64,000 nt of DNA from JBEPTX01 sp041691795 (GTDB taxonomy: Bacteria > Patescibacteriota > Saccharimonadia > Saccharimonadales > Saccharimonadaceae), in NCBI GenBank assembly GCA_041691795.1, contig JBEPTX010000002.1:1-64000 (forward strand). The letters are read 5' to 3'. A program made the position numbers and the translations under genes. The notes below the pieces were generated by a model. That model was not told where the DNA came from and did no database searches. It worked only from the letters and a program-made list of their open reading frames with translations. Below, in pieces: positions 16,634-25,095 of this stretch. Position 1 is the first letter of the stretch, and the number at the start of each line of letters is the position of its first letter.

Positions 16634-17266
16634 CAGTTGTGAAACGCGACGACCAATAGCTTCAGACGGTTCGAGTATTTGTGCTCGTCCAGCTGCCAGT
16701 TCAATAATAACGTCTTTGATCCAGTGATAATGTGTGCAGCCGAGGACTATTACATCGGCGCCTTGTTGGCAGGCATCGTTCGCGACAGATTCGATATGTG
16801 ATCTGTTAAGTTGATTATTTTCGATCAAATAGGCCCACTGCGTGCAGTCAGGTTCGATAATCGTGAGGTGTGCACCGTATTTTTCAACGAGTTCATCGTA
16901 GCGTTGGCTATCAAGTGTAGCTGGTGTCGCACAAACGGCAATAACCTTCGATTTTGTCAGGCTCGCCGCTGTTTTGATCATGGGTTCGATACCAATGAAT
17001 TTTTGATTAGGGTAGTGCGAACGTAAATTTTCGATTGCAACAGCCGTTGCGGTATTGCAGGCAATAACGATAATGTCGCACTGCGCTTGTAAAAGTGGCT
17101 GAATTGCCTGGTCCGTCAATCTATTAACCTCATCCACCGACTTATCGCCATAAGGGATATTGTCTTTGTCATTGACCGTCATTATCTCGGCATTAGGGAA
17201 AGAGATTTGTAATGCGGCTGCAACTGCTTCGCCGCCGATGCCACTATCGAATATTCCAAGCTTCAT
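16619..17266 (-). CDS. murI: Glutamate racemase
   Basis: A 215-residue enzyme making D-glutamate for peptidoglycan. The two catalytic Cys motifs are present: IACNTATA and LGCTHY. The N-terminal DSGIGG is intact. The protein is shorter than the usual 260-280 residues. The frame stays open upstream, but the true start is MKLGIFDSG at 17266. A minus-strand TATACT (17278-17273) ends 6 nt from it, giving a leaderless mRNA. It is divergent from ftsA across about 50 bp. Confidence 0.9.
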   Translation of the reverse strand: MKLGIFDSGIGGEAVAAALQISFPNAEIMTVNDKDNIPYGDKSVDEVNRLTDQAIQPLLQAQCDIIVIACNTATAVAIENLRSHYPNQKFIGIEPMIKTAASLTKSKVIAVCATPATLDSQRYDELVEKYGAHLTIIEPDCTQWAYLIENNQLNRSHIESVANDACQQGADVIVLGCTHYHWIKDVIIELAAGRAQILEPSEAIGRRVSQLLELR

Positions 17267-17317
17267 CCAACTAGTATAAACTATGCAAAATACGGCGTAA
17301 GCGTTATAATCGAGCAT

Positions 17318-18562
17318 ATGCAAGATACTTCTCGATATGCCGTCGGTATTGATATCGGTACGACCACTGTTCGATGTGTTGTGGGTCATATTGACGCCAC
17401 GACAGGGACACCGACAATTGTTGGTGTCGGTACAGCGCCAAATAGCGGTATGCGTAAAGGTTCGGTGGCAAATCTGACTGGTCCAGCGCACGCGATTGAC
17501 GATGCACTTGGTGAGGCCGAACGAATGAGTGGCTACCAGGTAGATGGGGCAACAATTAGTATTAATGGGTCACATATTCTCAGTACGACCGCTGATGGCA
17601 TGATTGCTGTTGGTGCGGCAGATCACGAAATTGCCGCTGATGATTTGGCACGCATCGAAGAAGTTGCAACACTTGGAAAAGTACCTCCAAATCGCGAGAT
17701 TCTTGAGGTAGTTCCACATACATATCGTTTAGATGGCCAGGATAACATCAAAGATCCACTAGGAATGACGGGAACGCGTTTGGAAATCAATGCCAACGTT
17801 GTATCCGCACTAGCTCCACATGTGACCAATTTGCAGAAAACAGCCGAACTGGCCAAGGTAGCACCACACGTGATTACACCTGCGGCTGTGGCTGCAGCGC
17901 GTGCAGTGCTGAACGAATCGCAGCTAGAAAACGGTGTCGCCGTTATTGATCTTGGTGGTGCAACCACAAGTGTGGCAGTATTCGAAGAAGGTGATCTTCA
18001 ATTTGTATCTGTTATCCCAGTTGGTGGGGTAAATATCACAAATGATCTGGCGATTGGGCTCAAAACCGACCCTGAAATCGCCGAAAAAGTGAAATTAGCG
18101 CATGCGACTGCATCTGGACGAACAAGCCATGACAAAGTTTCGGTCAAACACGACAAAGATATTTACGAATTTGCTATCCATGACATTGACGAGATTGTCG
18201 AAGCAAGATTAGAAGAGATTTTTGAAGCTGTTCACAAGGAACTGAAAAAAGCAGGACGTGCCGGTCAATTACCAAGCGGTGTTGTGTTGACTGGTGGAAC
18301 GGCCAATCTAAAAGGTATTGTCGATTACGCCAAGACCGCTCTTGGTCTGGCTGCCAAAAAGGGTGCTGCCAAAGGCTATGGTGGTGTTGCCGAACAGCTT
18401 GACGAACCGCAATTTGCGACAGCAGTTGGCTTGATGCTGATTGATGCCGATGGCGTACCTGCAGGTGTCCAATCATCACATAAGGGCGGGAAAGCAGCCA
18501 AGTCAGCGGTAAAACATGCCGGGGGCTTTTTGTCAGGGTTATTCGGGCGATTCAAAGCCTGA
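17318..18562 (+). CDS. ftsA: Cell division protein FtsA
   Basis: A 414-residue actin-like ATPase that anchors FtsZ to the membrane. The N-terminal nucleotide loop GIDIGTTTVR is followed by a 1C domain (about 85-160). Phosphate-2 is VIDLGGATTSVAV, the adenosine motif is VVLTGGTANLKGI, and the C-terminal amphipathic helix is GGFLSGLFGRFKA for membrane targeting. TATAAT (17305-17310) ends 7 nt before the ATG, so it is leaderless. ftsZ follows 64 nt later with its own SD. Confidence 0.95.
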   Translation: MQDTSRYAVGIDIGTTTVRCVVGHIDATTGTPTIVGVGTAPNSGMRKGSVANLTGPAHAIDDALGEAERMSGYQVDGATISINGSHILSTTADGMIAVGAADHEIAADDLARIEEVATLGKVPPNREILEVVPHTYRLDGQDNIKDPLGMTGTRLEINANVVSALAPHVTNLQKTAELAKVAPHVITPAAVAAARAVLNESQLENGVAVIDLGGATTSVAVFEEGDLQFVSVIPVGGVNITNDLAIGLKTDPEIAEKVKLAHATASGRTSHDKVSVKHDKDIYEFAIHDIDEIVEARLEEIFEAVHKELKKAGRAGQLPSGVVLTGGTANLKGIVDYAKTALGLAAKKGAAKGYGGVAEQLDEPQFATAVGLMLIDADGVPAGVQSSHKGGKAAKSAVKHAGGFLSGLFGRFKA

Positions 18563-18626
18563 TTTGAAATAAGTTAATAAGTGCTATACTAAATAAGAAT
18601 AGATTACTAGGGACGGGAGCGAGTCA

Positions 18627-19829
18627 ATGCCGGAAGTTACACCAAGCGAGATACAGACATTTGCAAGCATTAAAGTAGTTGGCGTCGGCGGTGCCGGTGG
18701 CAGCGCTGTTAACCGTATGAAAGACGCCGGGCTTGCTGGCGTTCAGTTCATTGCGATGAACACTGATGCCCAGGCTTTGCATAACAGTAAGGCTGACGTT
18801 AAATTACACCTTGGACATAGTACAACTGGTGGACTTGGTGCTGGTGCTAATCCTACGACGGGTGAAGCTGCGGCCAACGAATCACGTGACGAAATTCGTG
18901 CAGCGCTTGAAGGTGCTGATATGGTATTTGTCACGATTGGTGCCGGTGGTGGAACGGGTAGTGGTGGCGGTCATGTTGTGGCCGAAATCGCCCGTGAACT
19001 CGGTATTTTAGTGGTCGGTGTTGCGACTAAACCATTTAGTTTTGAGGGCGAAAAGCGCCGCGTGAATGCTGAGTGGGCGATCAATCAACTTGGCCGTCAA
19101 GTTGATACACTGATTACGATTCCAAACGACCGATTACTACAGACAATCGACCGTCGTACACCACTGTTAGAGACATTCAAGATTGCCGACGATGTCCTGC
19201 GCCAAGGCGTTCAGGGTATTTCTGAACTGATTACCGAACACGGACTGATCAACCTCGACTTTGCCGACGTCAAAGCCATCATGAGCAACGCTGGATCAGC
19301 CCTGATGGGTATTGGCCGCGCAAGTGGTGATGATCGTGCTGCGCAGGCCGCACAACAAGCCATTGAGTCACCTCTGATCGAAGTTTCGATTGACGGTGCC
19401 AAGGGCGTTCTGTTCAACGTCACTGGTGGCTACGACATGAGCATGAGTGAAATCCAAGAAGCTGCCGAGATTATCACCAGTGCTGTCTCACCAGATGCCA
19501 ATATTATCTTTGGTGCAACCTTGAAACCAGAGCTCGAAGACGAATTGATCATTACGGTCATTGCGACTGGGTTTGATAGTGAATTCTTCCACCAAAAAGA
19601 AGTCGAGCTTGATCCAGCTGCCAATGCAGTCCACAAAGTCGAGACAGCAGGTGTAAGTGACGAAGCCGTCCAGGCAATTGACATGGATCTTGACCGCCCA
19701 GATGCTGCGGCCAACTTTGCCGAAGAACCAACCGGTAATATCTGGAATCAGCCAGCTGAAGAAGATGACGAGTCAGATACACCGGCCTTCTTGCGTCGTC
19801 GCAAAAAGAATAAAAAGTCTGAGGAGTAG
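18627..19829 (+). CDS. ftsZ: Cell division protein FtsZ
   Basis: A 400-residue tubulin-like GTPase forming the Z ring. The signature reads GAGGGTGSGGG rather than the commoner GGGTGTGAA. GVGGAGGSAVNRM and the T7 loop NLDFADVKAIM are intact. The C-terminal tail contains the FtsA-binding peptide DTPAFLRRRKK, matched by FtsA next door. The SD GGGACGGGAG lies upstream. nrdR begins 8 nt after the stop. Confidence 0.97.
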   Translation: MPEVTPSEIQTFASIKVVGVGGAGGSAVNRMKDAGLAGVQFIAMNTDAQALHNSKADVKLHLGHSTTGGLGAGANPTTGEAAANESRDEIRAALEGADMVFVTIGAGGGTGSGGGHVVAEIARELGILVVGVATKPFSFEGEKRRVNAEWAINQLGRQVDTLITIPNDRLLQTIDRRTPLLETFKIADDVLRQGVQGISELITEHGLINLDFADVKAIMSNAGSALMGIGRASGDDRAAQAAQQAIESPLIEVSIDGAKGVLFNVTGGYDMSMSEIQEAAEIITSAVSPDANIIFGATLKPELEDELIITVIATGFDSEFFHQKEVELDPAANAVHKVETAGVSDEAVQAIDMDLDRPDAAANFAEEPTGNIWNQPAEEDDESDTPAFLRRRKKNKKSEE

Positions 19830-19837
19830 ATCGCCAG

Positions 19838-20299
19838 ATGAGTTCTCCACTGCGAATTGGTGACAGCCGGGTAATTGAATCGCGCGAGGGCACCGATGGC
19901 CTCACGATTCGTCGTCGACGTGAATCCCTTGATGGCAAACACAGGTTTACGACCTATGAGCGTATTGAAAAACCGAACCTCGCCATCATCAAAAAAGATG
20001 GAAGCCGCGAACTCTACGACCGTGAGAAATTACATACAGCAATCAGTCGTTCGGTCGGTAAATTCTTTACATCAGAACTAGAAATTGAAGACATTGTTAA
20101 TACCGTTGAGAATGCTGTCTATGCGATTGGTGAAACAGAGGTAGAGTCACGCAAAATTGGCGAATTAGTGCTTGACGAATTAGCCGGTCGTAACGAAGTT
20201 GCCTACGTACGGTTTGCCAGTGTATATCATGAATTTAAAACCCTCGATGAGTTTGAATCAATCTTGGCGGCACGTCGCAAGAGCAAAGATGCAGCATGA
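19838..20299 (+). CDS. nrdR: NrdR-like repressor lacking all zinc-ribbon cysteines
   Basis: A 153-residue protein aligned along its whole length with NrdR, the ATP/dATP-sensing repressor of ribonucleotide reductase genes. The RRRRES...RFTTYER core and the ATP-cone (about residues 48-138) are well preserved. The four Cys of the N-terminal zinc ribbon are absent: CPxC is replaced by SPLR and CxxC by SLDG. The ribbon normally binds NrdR boxes, so DNA binding may be altered. It follows ftsZ by 8 nt and overlaps the next gene by 4 nt. Confidence 0.85.
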   Translation: MSSPLRIGDSRVIESREGTDGLTIRRRRESLDGKHRFTTYERIEKPNLAIIKKDGSRELYDREKLHTAISRSVGKFFTSELEIEDIVNTVENAVYAIGETEVESRKIGELVLDELAGRNEVAYVRFASVYHEFKTLDEFESILAARRKSKDAA

Positions 20300-20562
20300 G
20301 AGTAATTGTCGTTTACAGAGCAGAAACCGATTACGCTCGCAATGTGACTGATTTCTTGCGTGATTTGAAGCGTCAGACCGGTTATGAGCTAGAAGAAATT
20401 GATCCTGATACCGCCGAAGGTGCGCAAGTATGTCGTGTATACGATATTGTTGAATACCCAAGTGTCGCAGCTATTAGCCTTGACGGATCATTACAAAATT
20501 TATGGCGTGGATTACCAATGCCAACAATAAGTGAGGTAGGCTACTATGCAGGTTTGGAATAA
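20296..20562 (+). CDS. Thioredoxin/glutaredoxin-fold small protein without CxxC
   Basis: An 88-residue protein with a thioredoxin-like pattern: VIVVYRAETDYARNVTDFLRDL, then IDPDTAEGAQVCRVYDIVEYPSVAAIS with the cis-Pro-like P. The active-site CxxC is missing and only one Cys is left. It overlaps the VKOR-like gene downstream by 17 nt, suggesting a joint role in thiol chemistry, perhaps as a non-catalytic or single-Cys partner. This role is inference. Confidence 0.6.
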   Translation: MRVIVVYRAETDYARNVTDFLRDLKRQTGYELEEIDPDTAEGAQVCRVYDIVEYPSVAAISLDGSLQNLWRGLPMPTISEVGYYAGLE

Positions 20563-21175
20563 ATTGTTTAATCATCATAAAACAGACGAGCGCTCCATTA
20601 ACTGGTTATTTGGTACGATGCTTGTATTTGGTATTTTTGGAATGATCGCTTCTTTTGTATTGGCAGTTGAGGAGTTCCATCTGATTAAAAATCCTGATGC
20701 GCTGTTAAGCTGTAGTTTTAACTTAGTACTTAACTGTGCAACGGTCATGAAAACCTGGCAAGCAAGTGTATTTGGGTTCCCAAACATGTATATTGGTCTG
20801 ATGTCGTACCCGATTGTCATTATGATTGCACTGCTTGGTTTATCTAAATTCTTGTTCCCGCGCTGGATTCTGATTGGAGCACAAATCGGCTATACGCTTG
20901 GTGCGATTTTCGCTTATTGGCTTTTCTTTAATAGTGTCTATGCGATTCAAGTTCTTTGTCCATGGTGCCTTATTGTGACATTTAGCACGACGATCTTGCT
21001 GGCAACCATCACACACTACAATCTGCAACTTAATACCTTTGGGTTCTCTAAATCCGTCAACAAAACTATCCAAGAATTCCTAGCCAAGGACTTCGACAAA
21101 TTAGTCACTGCTTGCTGGATAGTTCTGCTGATTGCGCTGGTTATCCTCAAATTCGGTGACGCACTCATCGCATAA
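20546..21175 (+). CDS. Vitamin K epoxide reductase (VKOR) family membrane protein
   Basis: A 209-residue integral membrane protein with about five hydrophobic segments. The CPWC active site is at residues 138-141, and the loop pair C56/C64 (LLSCSFNLVLNC) matches the shuttle cysteines of bacterial VKOR. Such proteins reoxidise periplasmic or extracytoplasmic DsbA-like oxidases with quinone. No DsbA-like protein is adjacent; the preceding thioredoxin-fold protein lacks CxxC. The start at 20546 overlaps the upstream gene. Confidence 0.88.
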   Translation: MQVWNKLFNHHKTDERSINWLFGTMLVFGIFGMIASFVLAVEEFHLIKNPDALLSCSFNLVLNCATVMKTWQASVFGFPNMYIGLMSYPIVIMIALLGLSKFLFPRWILIGAQIGYTLGAIFAYWLFFNSVYAIQVLCPWCLIVTFSTTILLATITHYNLQLNTFGFSKSVNKTIQEFLAKDFDKLVTACWIVLLIALVILKFGDALIA

Positions 21176-21176
21176 G

Positions 21177-21205
21177 TTGAATTGTGGCAGGCTTTGCGAT
21201 AGAAT
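21177..21205 (+). promoter_or_regulatory. Promoter of the T-box/ileS operon
   Basis: TTGAAT (21177-21182), 17 nt, TAGAAT (21200-21205), starting right at the end of the VKOR gene. Transcription would begin near 21212. Confidence 0.6.
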
Positions 21206-21207
21206 AA

Positions 21208-21438
21208 GGTGTAAGACGTTGTGCAAAATGCACATGAGTGGCTATCATCCGCGAAGTTCCTGGAAGAAATGATTTCTGTCATTCTGAATTTATTCAGAAT
21301 CCAGCAATTCAAACTAGAACCAGGCGTGAACGCTACGACAAAGCGAACAACTAAGCGCTAAAAGAATCACTTCTTTTGGAAGTCAGATGGTAACACCCGC
21401 ATGGGTTCTGACATTCGAAAGAGGTGATTTTTGTTTTA
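21208..21438 (+). promoter_or_regulatory. T-box leader (tRNA-Ile sensing, inferred) upstream of GNAT-ileS operon
   Basis: The 3' half shows the T-box core: helix GTCAGA/TCTGAC (21382-21387/21407-21412), a 7-nt bulge TGGTAAC and a second helix ACCC/GGGT. TGG in the bulge would pair with the NCCA end of uncharged tRNA. This sits on a longer stem (AATCAC...GTGATT) followed by TTTTTGTTTT, a terminator. A competing small hairpin ACTTC/GAAGT lies at about 21370-21384. The 5' part has a very short stem I candidate with hairpin GTGCA/TGCAC and two ATC (Ile) triplets at 21244 and 21247. The specifier could not be fixed. The downstream ileS gene supports tRNA-Ile. Confidence 0.75.
21277..21304 (+). repeat. 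Palindromic dispersed repeat inside the T-box leader
   Basis: TGTCATTCTGAAT...CCAG, with an internal palindrome TTCTGAAT/ATTCAGAA. Two relatives lie at 63295-63319 and 63349-63377. Here it forms the apical part of a helix closed by CCTGG/CCAGG between stem I and the antiterminator. Confidence 0.7.
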
Positions 21439-21450
21439 AGAAAGGTTACG

Positions 21451-21984
21451 ATGAAAAAGGAACAAGCTCTACAATTCACGTTCACTGAACTGACATCCGA
21501 AAATGTTGATGCTGCTGATGATATGCGCCGCCAATCCTGGCTTGATACCTACGTCAACGAGGAACTTGGTGTGACACAAGACTGGATCATTGAGCGTAAT
21601 CAGCAAAAATCGACACCTGAAAGTCGCGAAATGCGCAAAAACCAATTAGTAAGTAAAAAGACAGCTGGTTGGGTAGCGTTCAATGATCAAGGTGAAGTGA
21701 TCGGGCAAACGAATCCATGGGTTGGTGATGACGGTATCCAACATGTCGGTTCTTTGTACGTCGACAAACGCTATCACGGTAAGGGTATTGCAGGAGAACT
21801 TATGCGAAGAGTTATTGATTGGTGTGACCCAGCAAAACAAATCGAGCTTGAAGTCGTCAGTTATAATGATCGCGCAAAAGCTTTTTATCGTAAATGGGGT
21901 TTCGAAGAAATTCCGGGCAGCGAAACGTTATTTGCTGATAAGATACCAGAGGTGAAGATGATTCGAAAAGGAGACAAACAATGA
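21451..21984 (+). CDS. GNAT family N-acetyltransferase
   Basis: A 177-residue acetyl-CoA-dependent transferase. The GNAT motif A is visible as VGSLYVDKRYHGKGIAGELMRRV, with the acetyl-CoA loop RYHGKGIA, and motif B as LEVVSYNDRAKAFYRKWGFEE. The start is MKKEQAL at 21451, after the SD AAGAAAGG; an upstream in-frame start would lie inside the leader terminator. The substrate is unknown. Being under the same T-box as ileS hints at a link to isoleucine or tRNA metabolism, which is inference. It overlaps the next gene by 4 nt. Confidence 0.85.
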   Translation: MKKEQALQFTFTELTSENVDAADDMRRQSWLDTYVNEELGVTQDWIIERNQQKSTPESREMRKNQLVSKKTAGWVAFNDQGEVIGQTNPWVGDDGIQHVGSLYVDKRYHGKGIAGELMRRVIDWCDPAKQIELEVVSYNDRAKAFYRKWGFEEIPGSETLFADKIPEVKMIRKGDKQ

Positions 21985-22199
21985 GTGAACATCTGCCACA
22001 AGAAGATCACGATTTAGAGCGTATGGTTCGATTGAACCGACTCCTGGAGACACATTTTCCAGATGATATTGAATTCATTATGGGTATGGACGAACAAGAC
22101 GCGCTCGGTTTTGTCTATGGCCAATTACTTGAATTAGGTGAAGATCCAGACGAGGTTTTAGAGCAACACGGAATAACGGAGGATCATGATGAAATTTAA
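21981..22199 (+). CDS. Small acidic hypothetical protein
   Basis: A 72-residue, strongly acidic protein (many Asp/Glu, end DHDEI), helical by appearance, with no cysteines or TM segment. It overlaps GNAT (ATGA) and ileS (14 bp), so the three are translationally coupled. No family was recognised. It might be a small cofactor of the adjacent enzymes. Confidence 0.65.
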   Translation: MSEHLPQEDHDLERMVRLNRLLETHFPDDIEFIMGMDEQDALGFVYGQLLELGEDPDEVLEQHGITEDHDEI

Positions 22200-25095
22200 A
22201 GCCAATACACGTCACCGAGCACTAGAATACGAAAAAGATTTGGTGCAGCAATGGAAAAACAACAAAACGTTTGAAAAATCGGTCGACATGCGACCGAAAG
22301 ATAACGCCTATGTGTTTTATGACGGTCCACCGTTTATTACTGGTGTGCCACATCAGGGGACACTGCTTTCATCTATCATAAAAGATGTCGTACCGCGCTA
22401 TCAGACGATGAAGGGCAAGCGTGTCGAGCGTGTGTGGGGTTGGGACACTCACGGCTTGCCAGCCGAAAACTTTGTCGAGAAAAAACTTGGCATTACTGAT
22501 CGACATGACATCGGGACCAAGATTAGTTTGGCCGAATACATCACGACAGCCCGCGAAAGCATGATTCAAACGGGTGATTTGTGGGAGGCAACTGTCGATC
22601 GAATTGGTCGTTGGGTTGATTTCAAGGGCGCTTACAAAACCATGGACAAAGATTACATGGAATCTGTCTGGTGGGCGTTCAAGCAGTTGTATGAAAAGGG
22701 CAAGATTTACGAAGGTGAACGTGTTTTGATGTATGACACAAAGTGGGCGACGCCACTTTCCAAGGCGGAAGTAACGATGGATGCTGGAGCTTACCAAGTC
22801 GTGACCGATCCGAGTGTCTACGTGAGGTTTCATTTGAAACCTGAGCAGGAATTCGCAGGAGGCAAATATAAGACAAAAGACTCGGCCTACATGGTGGCAT
22901 GGACAACGACACCTTGGACGCTGCCTGCTAATACGGCTCTGGCTGTTAATAATGATCTGAACTATACAGCTCTTCGGATAGACGGTATCAAGGAACTTTT
23001 GATCGTTGCGAGTGACAGGGTAGAACAGTTATACAAGGATCACGAAGTAGAAGTTGTACATGAGGATATCAAAGGTAGCGACTTGGTTGGGCTTGAATAC
23101 GAACCACTTCTGGGAACTTACCGAGGTGAAAACGCACATAAGGTCTGGGCTGCTGACTACGTGACCGCTGATAACGGTACCGGAATTGTCCATCTTGCTC
23201 CAGCATATGGCGAAGAAGACTTCGAACTGGCGAGTAAGAATAAGATTCCCGTTGTTCATGTATTGGATGAATACGGCACGTACACAGAGGGTGACTGGAA
23301 TGGTGAAAACGTTTGGGAAATCAACAAGACGATTGCAAAGACACTGAAAGAGCGCGGTATTGTTTGGAAAATCGACTATATTCAGCACGAATATCCGCAC
23401 AACCTGCGAAACGGCAACCGTATCATGTACCGTGCACACCCTAGCTGGTTTATGGATATTGATGGTCAGCGAACGGAGATGTTAGAGCAAAATACAGAGA
23501 ACATTAATTGGTTCCCAGATCACATCAAACACGGACGTTTTGAAAATACGATCAAAACAGCACCTGATTGGAACTTGTCGCGCGACCGTTTTTGGGCGAC
23601 AGCAATGCCTGTCTGGAAAGGTACTGACGAGGACGGCAAAGAGCATATCAAAGTCATCGGTAGTTACGCCGAACTTAAAGAACTAAGTGGTGTCGAGCTT
23701 GATGATTACCACCGTCCATGGGTAGACGACATCACATTTACCATCGATGGCGTTGAATATACCCGCATCGACAAAGTGCTCGACTGTTGGTTCGAAAGTG
23801 GTAGCATGCCATTTGCTCAGTTCCATTATCCATTCGAAAATGTCGAGAAGTTTGAGCAGAATTTCCCTGGTGACTTCATTGTCGAATATGTCGGGCAGGT
23901 TCGTGCCTGGTTCTATTATGTCCATGCGGTAAACGTTGGACTATTTGGCAAAAATGCCTTCAAAAATGTCATCACAACAGGGACGCTAGCGGGGAATGAC
24001 GGCCGCAAGATGAGCAAGAGTTTTGGCAATTTTACCGATCCAAATGTCCTGATGGACGAATATAGCGCCGATAGTTTGCGATTCTTATTGATTGGATCAC
24101 CGGTCCTAAATGGTGAAGATTTTAGCTTGCAGGACAAAGACGTCAGCGACGTCGCGCGCAAACTATCAATGGTTTGGAACATGTACGATTTCTTTACAAT
24201 GTATGCAGAAGTCGATGGCTGGGAGTGGAAGGGTGACCTAAGTGATCCAACTGAAGATTTGGAAAACCCGCTCGACCAATGGATCGTTAGCCGCATGCAC
24301 CAATTGACACAGGAAGTCGAAAAAAACATGGATGTCTACGACATTCCAAGTGCCGTTAAACCGATCTTGCCATTCATCGAAGATGCTAGTAATTGGTATG
24401 TTCGTCGATCACGTCGCCGTTTCTGGAAATCTGGTGATGATACCGACAAAAATAACGCTTACAGAACACTCCACTACGTGTTGGTTCAATTATCACAGGT
24501 TTTGGCACCATTCACACCGTTCTTGGCCGAAGAATTGTATCGGAAACTGACTGGTGGCGAGAGTGTTCATTTGCTTGATTGGCCGAAAGTAGGGCACATC
24601 AACGAACTTGTGGTCAGTGACATGGAAACGGTTCGAGAATATGTAAATCTAGGCCTTAGTATTCGTGCCAAAGAGCGCCAAAAAGTTCGCCAGCCACTGG
24701 CTAGTGTGACCGTTCCGACGCTCGGGCAATTCGTAAGTTTTGAGGACATTTTGACCGAAGAATTGAATGTCAAAAAAGTAATTCAAGGCAAGGAACTTGA
24801 ACTTGATCTGAGAATTACACCGGAGCTACACCGCGAAGGCCTGATGCGCGAAGTCGTTCGTCATATCCAGGCGGCGCGAAAGAATGCTGGGCTGAATGTT
24901 GATGACCGTATCAACTTTAGTCTTACGGCACCGCTTGATAGTGAGCTGATGCAGGCCGTTCACGAACATATCGGGACTATTGCAACCGAAACTTTGGGCA
25001 CATTTATGCCCGGGGATAGTGAAAAACTTACCTACGAGACAACTGTCAAAGTCGAAGGAACTGAACTGACGATATCGTTGGAAAAAACAAAATGA
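22186..25095 (+). CDS. ileS: Isoleucyl-tRNA synthetase (eukaryote/archaea-like type)
   Basis: A 969-residue class I synthetase. The N-terminal signature is YDGPPFITGVPHQGT, where HIGH reads HQGT. GWDTHGLPAE and TTPWTLPANTAL (editing domain) follow, and KMSKS is intact in GRKMSKSFGNF. These features match the IleRS2 type rather than the E. coli type; IleRS2 enzymes elsewhere are often mupirocin-tolerant. It starts with ATGATG after the SD CGGAGGATC. It is controlled by the upstream T-box and overlaps the NUDIX gene by 4 nt. Confidence 0.95.
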   Translation: MMKFKANTRHRALEYEKDLVQQWKNNKTFEKSVDMRPKDNAYVFYDGPPFITGVPHQGTLLSSIIKDVVPRYQTMKGKRVERVWGWDTHGLPAENFVEKKLGITDRHDIGTKISLAEYITTARESMIQTGDLWEATVDRIGRWVDFKGAYKTMDKDYMESVWWAFKQLYEKGKIYEGERVLMYDTKWATPLSKAEVTMDAGAYQVVTDPSVYVRFHLKPEQEFAGGKYKTKDSAYMVAWTTTPWTLPANTALAVNNDLNYTALRIDGIKELLIVASDRVEQLYKDHEVEVVHEDIKGSDLVGLEYEPLLGTYRGENAHKVWAADYVTADNGTGIVHLAPAYGEEDFELASKNKIPVVHVLDEYGTYTEGDWNGENVWEINKTIAKTLKERGIVWKIDYIQHEYPHNLRNGNRIMYRAHPSWFMDIDGQRTEMLEQNTENINWFPDHIKHGRFENTIKTAPDWNLSRDRFWATAMPVWKGTDEDGKEHIKVIGSYAELKELSGVELDDYHRPWVDDITFTIDGVEYTRIDKVLDCWFESGSMPFAQFHYPFENVEKFEQNFPGDFIVEYVGQVRAWFYYVHAVNVGLFGKNAFKNVITTGTLAGNDGRKMSKSFGNFTDPNVLMDEYSADSLRFLLIGSPVLNGEDFSLQDKDVSDVARKLSMVWNMYDFFTMYAEVDGWEWKGDLSDPTEDLENPLDQWIVSRMHQLTQEVEKNMDVYDIPSAVKPILPFIEDASNWYVRRSRRRFWKSGDDTDKNNAYRTLHYVLVQLSQVLAPFTPFLAEELYRKLTGGESVHLLDWPKVGHINELVVSDMETVREYVNLGLSIRAKERQKVRQPLASVTVPTLGQFVSFEDILTEELNVKKVIQGKELELDLRITPELHREGLMREVVRHIQAARKNAGLNVDDRINFSLTAPLDSELMQAVHEHIGTIATETLGTFMPGDSEKLTYETTVKVEGTELTISLEKTK

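Noticed and set aside
16619..17491. N-terminally extended MurI (290 residues)
   Set aside because: The extension reads across the ftsA start on the other strand and is not MurI-like; MKLGIFDSG at 17266 has a -10 box at leaderless distance.
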